Shown here piece by piece: positions 25,457 to 31,473 of a stretch of DNA of 64,000 nucleotides; within the stretch, counting starts at the first letter, position 1; the number at the start of each line of letters is the position of its first letter. Position numbers and translations under genes: made by a program. Source of the DNA: Phytohabitans sp036906915 (GTDB lineage Bacteria; Actinomycetota; Actinomycetes; Mycobacteriales; Micromonosporaceae). Below the pieces are notes generated by a model that was given only the letters and a program-made list of their open reading frames with translations, did no database searches and was not told the origin of the DNA. Where the stretch lies: contig NZ_JBAKHX010000020.1 of NCBI RefSeq assembly GCF_036906915.1, positions 1-64,000 of the forward strand, given 5' to 3'.

Positions 25457-25510
25457 GTGATCAGGGCGTCCTTCAAGTCATAAGAGCGACTTGAAGGACG
25501 CCCTGATCAC
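25457..25510. terminator. Perfect 23-bp-stem palindrome (bidirectional terminator)
   Basis: Arms at 25457-25479 (GTGATCAGGGCGTCCTTCAA...) and 25488-25510 pair perfectly over 23 bp with an 8-nt loop. It lies between the convergent protease (stop 25435) and ABC permease (stop 25531). It probably ends both transcripts. The length and perfection are unusual for a simple terminator, so it may also be a dispersed repeat; no second copy is in the window. Confidence 0.8.
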
Positions 25511-25530
25511 GGTCGTGGGGGCGGGGGATC

Positions 25531-26451
25531 TCAGCCCTTGATCGCGCCGAGGATGACGCCCTTGACGAAGTGCCGCTGGATGAACGGGTACACGATCGCG
25601 ATGGGTGCGACCGCCACCACCACGACCGCCATCTTGACGGCCAGCGTGGGCGGCATCGACGTGCCGACCGGCAGGCCGGAGAAGGTCGGCGACTGTCCCT
25701 GCAGGACGATGCTCTGCAGGATGCGCTGGATCGGAAACTTGTCGTTGTCGTCGATGTATAGCAGCGCGTTGAACCACGTGTTCCAGTACCCGACCGCGTA
25801 GAAGAGGCCCACCACCGCGATCACCGCCTTCGACAGCGGCAGCACGATCCGGGTCAGAATGCGCAGCTCGCTGGCGCCGTCGATGCGCGCGCTGTCAAGC
25901 AGTTCCTGCGGGATGGCCTGGAAGAACGCCCGGATCACGACGAGGTTGAAGACGCTGACGGCGGTCGGCAGGATCAGCGCCCAGAGGCTGTCCTTGAGCC
26001 CCAGCCCGGTCACCACGAGGTAGCTCGGCACCAGGCCCGGGTAGATGAGGAACGTCAGCAGGAAGTAGAACAGCAGCGACCGGTGCCCGACCGAGCCCGG
26101 CCGGGACAGCCCGTACGCGGCGAGCACGGTCAGCACGAGGCTGATCGCGGTACCACCGACGGTGACGAGCGTGCTGACCCACAGGGCCCTGGTGACCGTG
26201 CCGCCGGAGAAGATCACCACGTAGGCGGACGCGTCGATCCCCTTGGGAATCATCACGAGGCCGCCCGCCTCGTTGATGGTCTGGCGGGAGGAGAGGCTCG
26301 TGACCACGACGGTCCACAATGGCACGATCACGGCGAGGACGACGCCGGTCAGGACGAGGCCCTTGACGGCGAGGCCGACCGGAGTCGGCTTCTCTTCCCA
26401 GGCCGGGCGGCCGGATGGTTTGCGCAGCTTGGTGGCGAGTTGGACGCTCAT
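25531..26451 (-). CDS. Carbohydrate ABC transporter permease (MalG/LplC type)
   Basis: Inner-membrane subunit of a CUT1-type sugar importer, 306 aa with six membrane helices. The EAA loop that contacts the ATPase is RIDGASELRILTRIVLPLSKAVIAVVG. YWNTWFNALLYIDDNDKFPIQ is typical of the YtcP/LplC branch that imports oligosaccharides such as rhamnogalacturonan or alginate fragments. The C-terminus FIQRHFVKGVILGAIKG is family-typical. Last gene of the binding protein-permease-permease operon (ATGA overlap upstream). No ATPase gene is linked; a shared MsmK-like ATPase elsewhere is presumed. Confidence 0.93.
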   Translation of the reverse strand: MSVQLATKLRKPSGRPAWEEKPTPVGLAVKGLVLTGVVLAVIVPLWTVVVTSLSSRQTINEAGGLVMIPKGIDASAYVVIFSGGTVTRALWVSTLVTVGGTAISLVLTVLAAYGLSRPGSVGHRSLLFYFLLTFLIYPGLVPSYLVVTGLGLKDSLWALILPTAVSVFNLVVIRAFFQAIPQELLDSARIDGASELRILTRIVLPLSKAVIAVVGLFYAVGYWNTWFNALLYIDDNDKFPIQRILQSIVLQGQSPTFSGLPVGTSMPPTLAVKMAVVVVAVAPIAIVYPFIQRHFVKGVILGAIKG

Positions 26452-27497
26452 GACTTCGAGTAGATCCCCCGTTCGCCCAGGAGGTGGGCCATCTTGTTAG
26501 CGGCCAGGATCAGCACGAGCCCCACGGCTGCCTTGAAGAGACCGGCCGCGGCGCCGAAGCCGTAGTCGCCGGTCGCGATGGCGTGGTAGTACACGAAGGT
26601 GTCGAGCACCTCGGCGGCGCCGCGGCCGACCGCGTCACGTTGCAGGATGAACTGCTCGAAGCCCACCGACAGCGCGTCGCCGAGGCGCAGGATCAGCAGC
26701 AGCACGATGACCGGCCGCAGGCCGGGCAGCGTGATGTGCCAGAGCCGTCGCCACCGGTTGGCGCCGTCCACAGCGGACTGCTCGTACAGGTTGGTGTCGA
26801 TGGTGGACAGCGCGGCGAGGAAGATGATGGTGCCCCAGCCGACGTCTTTCCACACCGATTCGGCGGTCACCAGGATGATGAACGTGTCCGGGTTCGTCAT
26901 GATGTTCCACGGCTGGAAGCCAGCCTCGCGCATCTCCTGCGCGAGCAGGCCGGCACCGCCCAGCATCTGCACGAAGAACGTCACGACCAGCACCCAGCTG
27001 AAGAAGTGCGGCAGGTACACGATGGTCTGGATGAACGACCGCAGCCTCGTCGACATCACGCTGTTGAGCAGGATGGCGAGCGCGATCGGCAGCGGGAAGA
27101 AGAACACGAGCTGGAATGCCGTGATGGACAGCGTGTTCCAGACCGCCTCCCAGAACGCGTTGCTGCTGAAGAGGTTTTCGAAGTTGCCGAACCCGATCCA
27201 CTCGCTGCCCAGAAACGCTTGGAGCGGAGTGTCACCGGCCCACGGGTTGTAGTCCTGGAACGCGACGACGTTGCCGAGGGCAGGAAGGTAGTGGAACACG
27301 AACAACACGAGCGCGCCGGGCAGGGTCATCAACAGCAGCGGCCAGTCGCGGCGCAGGCGGGCACGGAACGGTACCCGATGGGGTTTTGACGGCTTGCGCC
27401 GCGCGGGCGCCCCGGCCGCCGCGTCGGGGTTGGTGCCCGGAGGCGGGGTACGGGACGCGCCCGACCCCGCCACCGGCGGTGCTTCGCGAGTGCTCAT
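26448..27497 (-). CDS. Carbohydrate ABC transporter permease (MalF/LplB type)
   Basis: Partner permease, 349 aa. A Pro/Ala-rich cytoplasmic N-terminus of about 45 residues precedes six helices. The first is WPLLLMTLPGALVLFVFHYLPALG; the EAA loop is AVDGANRWRRLWHITLPGLRPVIVLLLILRLG. AFQDYNPWAG after helix 1 is typical of the LplB/YteP group. ATG 27497 overlaps the binding-protein stop (ATGA), and its own stop overlaps the next permease, so all three genes are translationally coupled. The terminal GERGIYSKS is a conserved family ending. Confidence 0.93.
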   Translation of the reverse strand: MSTREAPPVAGSGASRTPPPGTNPDAAAGAPARRKPSKPHRVPFRARLRRDWPLLLMTLPGALVLFVFHYLPALGNVVAFQDYNPWAGDTPLQAFLGSEWIGFGNFENLFSSNAFWEAVWNTLSITAFQLVFFFPLPIALAILLNSVMSTRLRSFIQTIVYLPHFFSWVLVVTFFVQMLGGAGLLAQEMREAGFQPWNIMTNPDTFIILVTAESVWKDVGWGTIIFLAALSTIDTNLYEQSAVDGANRWRRLWHITLPGLRPVIVLLLILRLGDALSVGFEQFILQRDAVGRGAAEVLDTFVYYHAIATGDYGFGAAAGLFKAAVGLVLILAANKMAHLLGERGIYSKS

Positions 27498-29173
27498 CGC
27501 CCAGCGTCGGACAGCGTCTTGGCCAGGAAGTCCCGCGCCTCGTCGCCCCCATTGGTGCGCCACTCCTGCACGACCTTGTCGAGGTCGCTCAGCGGGCGCC
27601 GTCCCCGCACGATGTCAGTGATCTTGTCTTCGGTGGGTACGGTCTCGGCCTTGTACTTGGCCGGGAACTCCAGCTTGAAGTCGCCCCAGGGGCTCTTCTC
27701 GAGGAACTTGGCCATCGAGTTCGAGTACGTGATCAGGTCGTTGACGTAGTTCGGCGTCTGCGGCGTCGGCGAGATGACCGGGGTCCGGCCGCTGATGAAG
27801 AAGTACTGGTCGCCGGCTTCCTTGAAGCCCAGGTCGGTCTTGACCGGCCCATCCGCCGTCATCGTGTGGTGCTTGCCCTCGACGCCGTACCCGCGCAGCT
27901 GCGACTCCTTGGTGCCGAACGGCGCCGAGCACCAGTTGATGACCCGGAGCAGCTCTTCCACGCGCTCCTTGCCGAGGCCCTTTTTGATGAAGGTGTACGA
28001 AATCGGCTTCTCGTCACCCCAGACCAGCGGGTCGCCGCCGGTCGCGGAGAAGATCGGTACCGGCTGTATGTTGAACCCGGGCGTGACCTTCTGCTGCTCG
28101 GCCTGCATGCCCTGCCACATGCCCATGCCGTCCTGCTTAAAGATGATCTTGCCACTCTCCAGCAGCTTCTTGGCGTCGGCCCCCTTGCTGGCCACCAGGT
28201 CGGGGTGGACCAGGTTCTCCTTGTAGATCCGGGCCATCACCTCGGCTGCCTGCTTGAACTCCGCGGTCTCGTACTTGTGCTCGGGCGTGCCGTCGGACTT
28301 CAGGCGCCAGCCGGTGTCCGCGTTCGGCACCTTGTGGAACATCTGCACCATGGCGAACATGTCGTCGAACGCCCAGACGCCCTTGCTGGGGTTGGTGACC
28401 GCCTTGCCGACCTGGATCAGTTCCTCGATGCTCTTCGGGACGCTCTGGCCAGCAGCGTCGAGCAGGTCCTTGCGGTAGAAGAAGCCCCAGTCGAACGGGC
28501 CGTCGGTCGGGTTCGGGATCGCCATCAGGCGCTCGTTCCACACCGACCGGCGCCAGGCGCCCGTCGGGAAGGTCGCCAGCATCGGGTACGCGTCGACCTT
28601 GTCGCCGGCGAGGTAGTCGGTGAGATCCTCGAACAGGGCCTTTACCGCGTCGCCGAACCGCGGCAGCTTCTCCACCTCCCAGTCGGGGATGCAGAGCAGG
28701 TCGGGCACGTCGCGGGCGGCGAGCAGCGCGTTCATCTTGTCCGCGTACACCAGGCCGTCCTGCGCGCTGGGGTCCACGTCGATGCCGAGTTCCTCGTTGA
28801 CGGCGGCGAGGTACTGGTTGGAGCCCAACGCCGGCGGCGGCGGGCCCCAGGCCGGATACATGGTCTTGATGGCCTTGCCGCTCGTGCCCGGCTTTTCGCT
28901 GATCGCGTCGACCAGCGTGGACGGGTACTTCGTATAACCGTCGGCGATCGGGCGTACGCCCGGCACATCCGGCTTGGGGATGCCGAGGTTCAGCTCCTTG
29001 AGCCTCGGCAGCAAGCTGGCGATCTTGTCAGATCCGGTCGCAGCGCCCTCGCCGCCCGCTTCTCCGCCACATGCGGAGAGCAGGCCGCCGCCGGCGAGAG
29101 CCGCCACGCCGAGACCCGCCAGGCCGAGGAAGTTTCTGCGGTTGGTGGCCGCGCCCGCGAGGGGTGACGTCAC
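27494..29173 (-). CDS. Sugar-binding lipoprotein of ABC importer
   Basis: Extracellular solute-binding lipoprotein, 559 aa, of the large YtcQ/LipO class. The N-terminus carries twin Arg (NRRNFLGLAGLGVAALAGG) and lipobox LLSAC, suggesting Tat export followed by lipidation. The long mature domain includes YPAWGPPPPALGSNQYLAAVNEELGIDV and ends WRTNGGDEARDFLAKTL. Size and type suit oligosaccharides larger than disaccharides. GTG 29173 has GGAAGGGAG upstream. First gene of the importer operon; a ROK-type operator lies at 29216-29238. Confidence 0.92.
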   Translation of the reverse strand: MTSPLAGAATNRRNFLGLAGLGVAALAGGGLLSACGGEAGGEGAATGSDKIASLLPRLKELNLGIPKPDVPGVRPIADGYTKYPSTLVDAISEKPGTSGKAIKTMYPAWGPPPPALGSNQYLAAVNEELGIDVDPSAQDGLVYADKMNALLAARDVPDLLCIPDWEVEKLPRFGDAVKALFEDLTDYLAGDKVDAYPMLATFPTGAWRRSVWNERLMAIPNPTDGPFDWGFFYRKDLLDAAGQSVPKSIEELIQVGKAVTNPSKGVWAFDDMFAMVQMFHKVPNADTGWRLKSDGTPEHKYETAEFKQAAEVMARIYKENLVHPDLVASKGADAKKLLESGKIIFKQDGMGMWQGMQAEQQKVTPGFNIQPVPIFSATGGDPLVWGDEKPISYTFIKKGLGKERVEELLRVINWCSAPFGTKESQLRGYGVEGKHHTMTADGPVKTDLGFKEAGDQYFFISGRTPVISPTPQTPNYVNDLITYSNSMAKFLEKSPWGDFKLEFPAKYKAETVPTEDKITDIVRGRRPLSDLDKVVQEWRTNGGDEARDFLAKTLSDAGR

Positions 29174-29215
29174 GGCGCACTCCCTTCCGTTGCTAAAAAG
29201 TGATAGAACTGTAGA

Positions 29216-29238
29216 GTTAGTTCGTCTGCCGACTAAAC
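29216..29238. promoter_or_regulatory. ROK-type operator
   Basis: GTTAGTTCG and CGACTAAAC flank a 5-nt centre as an imperfect inverted repeat, followed by AAACTAG. A+T-rich GTTAGT/ACTAAC boxes are typical of XylR/NagC-like ROK repressors. It lies between the importer operon and the divergent ROK repressor gene. Confidence 0.55.
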
Positions 29239-29344
29239 AAACTAGACCAACGGTGACCGCCGCCACAAGGGCAGACCCGGTACGGCATGAGTTCAGGCCA
29301 GCCCGGGGGCACCATCAAGACATCTCGCCGGGAACGGGGCTGAC

Positions 29345-30574
29345 TTGATCACGATGCAGACAGGGCCACAACCGGCCGACTTCGCCGACGTGCGAGCCAC
29401 CAACCTCGCCGTGGTGCTGCGTCACGTCCGCAACCACGCGCCCTGCTCGCGCGCGGACATCGCCGCCGCAACCGGCCTCAACAAGGCCACCGTGTCCAGC
29501 CTGGTCGCCGACCTCATCGAGCGGCGACTGCTGCGCGAGACCGGCCTCGCCGAACACCGGATCGGCCGGCCCGCCACCATGCTGGTGCTCGACGGCCAGC
29601 CGTACGCGGCGATCGGGCTCGCGGTCAGCGCCGACCAGCTCACCGCCGTCGCCGTCGACCTGGCCGGCGAGCAGCTGCTGTCGTGGCGCCGCACCTTCCC
29701 CGCGCTCGCCTCCTCGCCCGGCAAGGCGGTCAGCGCCATCGCCGCCCTCGCCAGCCGAGTCGCCGGCCGCGTCAGCAGCCAAAACCGGCAGGTGCTCGGG
29801 CTCACCGTCGGCGTACCAGGACTCGTCGACTCCGACGGCACCGTGCGCCTCGCCCCCAACCTCGGCTGGCGCGACGTCGACCTGCGCGCCGACCTCGTGC
29901 ACGCGCTGCGCGACCCCAAATACGACGTGGCCGTCGACAACGACGCCAACCTGTCCGCGATGGCCGAACACCGGTACGGCGCGTTCGTGGGCACGTCCGA
30001 CCTCGTGTACCTGACCGGCGAGGTCGGCATCGGCGCCGGCGTGATCGTCGACGGACGGCTGCTGCGCGGCGGCCGCGGGTTCAGCGGCGAAATCGGCCAC
30101 GTCCAAATCGACCCCAGCGGCCCCCGCTGCCCCTGCGGGCGCACCGGCTGCCTCGAAGCCATGGCCGGCATCCCCGCGATCATCCGCCGGGTGCTGCCCG
30201 ACGCCGAGACCGACGGGCCGATCACCGACTTCGCCCCTGAGATCGACGAGGTGGTCCGGCTAGCCCGGCGCGGCGATCCGGCCACAGTGGACTCGCTCGC
30301 GGCCGTCGGCCGGCACCTCGGTCACGGGGTTGCCATCCTCACCAACGTCATCAACCCGGACGTGGTGGTGCTCGGCGGCAACTTCGTGCCGCTGGCGCCG
30401 TGGCTCCTGCCCGCGGCCGAAGCCGAACTGGCAGCCCGCGCGATCGCCCCCGACGCGGGCGGCTGCCGGATCGCCGCCTCGACACTCGGCTCGGGAACGG
30501 CCGCGGTGGGCGGCGCCGCCCGAGCCCTGGCCACCGTAGACGCCGGCCACCTCCCCCCACCCCCACCCCACTAA
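29345..30574 (+). CDS. ROK-family transcriptional repressor (XylR/NagC-like)
   Basis: Sugar-sensing repressor, 409 aa. N-terminal winged helix (about 15-75) NLAVVLRHVRNHAPCSRADIAAATGLNKATVSSLVADLIERRLL, then a ROK domain with VGVPGLVDSDGTV, sugar site VDNDANLSAMAEH, EIGHVQID and an intact zinc motif CPCGRTGCLEA. It is divergent from the sugar importer across 171 bp containing a ROK-like operator, so it most likely represses the importer and itself and is released by the transported sugar. TTG 29345 or ATG 29354 may start it. Pro-rich C-terminus (PPPPPH). Confidence 0.92.
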   Translation: MITMQTGPQPADFADVRATNLAVVLRHVRNHAPCSRADIAAATGLNKATVSSLVADLIERRLLRETGLAEHRIGRPATMLVLDGQPYAAIGLAVSADQLTAVAVDLAGEQLLSWRRTFPALASSPGKAVSAIAALASRVAGRVSSQNRQVLGLTVGVPGLVDSDGTVRLAPNLGWRDVDLRADLVHALRDPKYDVAVDNDANLSAMAEHRYGAFVGTSDLVYLTGEVGIGAGVIVDGRLLRGGRGFSGEIGHVQIDPSGPRCPCGRTGCLEAMAGIPAIIRRVLPDAETDGPITDFAPEIDEVVRLARRGDPATVDSLAAVGRHLGHGVAILTNVINPDVVVLGGNFVPLAPWLLPAAEAELAARAIAPDAGGCRIAASTLGSGTAAVGGAARALATVDAGHLPPPPPH

Positions 30575-30669
30575 CAGCCCACCGACCCCAAACCGCCCCG
30601 CCCGCCGGCGACCCGCCCCCGCCCTGCGCGACCCGGCGCGGAACCGCCGCAGCGGCCTGACGCGCCCCG

Positions 30670-30757
30670 GCGTGGCGCTGGCGTGGCGCGTGGCGCTGGC
30701 GTGGCGCTGGCGTGGCGCTGGCGTGGCGCGTGGCGCGTGGCGCGTGGCGCGTGGCGC
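30670..30757. repeat. Mixed 11/7-bp tandem array
   Basis: Alternating GGCGTGGCGCT and GGCGCGT units (about ten in all) ending at the right side of palindromic element copy 4. Confidence 0.8.
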
Positions 30758-30769
30758 GCCCCTTCCGTC

Positions 30770-30845
30770 GATCAAGGGCAAACGCACGTGCTTTGATCTC
30801 CGTTCCGCGTGCATTTGCCCTTGATCAACGCAATGCCCCTTGATC
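30770..30845 (-). repeat. 76-bp GATCAAGG element, copy 4 (inverted)
   Basis: Arms 30770-30790 and 30805-30826 with three differences, loop containing TTTGATCTCCG (complement of the family loop), outlying word ending at 30845, again 19 bp from the arm. Right end faces the ROK repressor stop, 195 bp away. Confidence 0.88.
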
Positions 30846-30860
30846 GGCGGCGCCGGGAGC

Positions 30861-30951
30861 GTCGGGCGTCGGGCGTCGGGCGTCGGGCGTCGGGCGTCGG
30901 GCGTCGGGCGTCGGGCGTCGGGCGTCGGGCGTCGGGCGTCGGGCGTCGGGC
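30861..30951. repeat. 7-bp tandem array, 13 perfect units
   Basis: Thirteen uninterrupted copies of GTCGGGC (91 bp). Perfect identity suggests recent expansion and variable copy number between strains. Too short a unit for CRISPR and no spacers. Confidence 0.95.
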
Positions 30952-31116
30952 GCAGTATCGAGGAAGCGTGGCCTCGACCCGCGTCTGATATCGCAAGTTT
31001 CCCCTAAAGCGTGCGACCCACCGCCGCGCTCTGCGCGGCGCGCCGCTCGACCGGCGCGGACGCCAGCCGGCGCCGGCCGGACGCCAGCCAGCCGGGCGCC
31101 CGGCCCCGGCCCCGCC

Positions 31117-31192
31117 GATCAAGGACGTCCGCGTCGATCATGGGCAAATGCACGCGGAACGGAGATCGAACCACGTGTATTCGTCCTTGATC
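31117..31192 (+). repeat. 76-bp GATCAAGG element, copy 5 (degenerate)
   Basis: Outlying word at 31117, arms 31136-31157 and 31171-31192 with five differences, loop AACGGAGATCGAA. The most decayed copy, and the only one whose right end faces a gene start (GH3) and not a stop. Confidence 0.8.
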
Positions 31193-31270
31193 GACAGGGA
31201 GGGGGCGGGAGGACGGGTCGGACCGGGTGGGACGCGGTGTGACGTGCCGAAATAAAGGGGCTAGGACATT

Positions 31271-31284
31271 TGGGAGCGCTCCCT
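31271..31284. promoter_or_regulatory. CebR-like LacI operator
   Basis: TGGGAGCGCTCCCT differs by one base from TGGGAGCGCTCCCA, the published CebR (cello-oligosaccharide repressor) box of Streptomyces. It lies 190 bp upstream of the GH3 start. Confidence 0.65.
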
Positions 31285-31379
31285 ATTGACCTAGGCCGTT
31301 CTGTGATGCCAGTCTCAAAGGGCTCCGGCGTAACACGGCGGAAACTCGTGCCAGCGGCGGAGCTTTCTTCGACAGGTTG

Positions 31380-31393
31380 TCGAAGCGCTTCGA
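31380..31393. promoter_or_regulatory. LacI-type operator A of GH3 gene
   Basis: TCGAAGCGCTTCGA, perfect 14-bp palindrome centred 87 bp before the GH3 ATG. The same core recurs 42 bp downstream, four helical turns away, which suits DNA looping or cooperative binding. Confidence 0.7.
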
Positions 31394-31422
31394 GTCCTGC
31401 AACCCGGCCACGGGTAGCCTGT

Positions 31423-31434
31423 CGAAGCGCTTCG
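31423..31434. promoter_or_regulatory. LacI-type operator B of GH3 gene
   Basis: CGAAGCGCTTCG, perfect 12-bp palindrome identical to the core of operator A and also preceded by TGT. Likely bound by the LacI protein encoded just after the GH3 gene. Confidence 0.7.
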
Positions 31435-31473
31435 CGTGATAGCCCAGGGCACACGAAGATCGGGTGATCGGTG

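Larger units (their letters stand above)
30575..31473. other. 899-bp intergenic repeat island and GH3 promoter
   Basis: No supported gene. It contains, in order: a C-rich stretch, an 11/7-bp tandem array, palindromic element copy 4 (inverted), a 7-bp x 13 array, about 160 bp of GC-rich filler, element copy 5, and three LacI-type operators in front of the GH3 gene. The density of repeats makes this the most rearrangement-prone spot in the window. Confidence 0.8.

Noticed and set aside
30861..30951. CRISPR array
   Set aside because: The 13 units are only 7 bp and contiguous with no spacers, and no cas gene is present; it is a simple tandem repeat.
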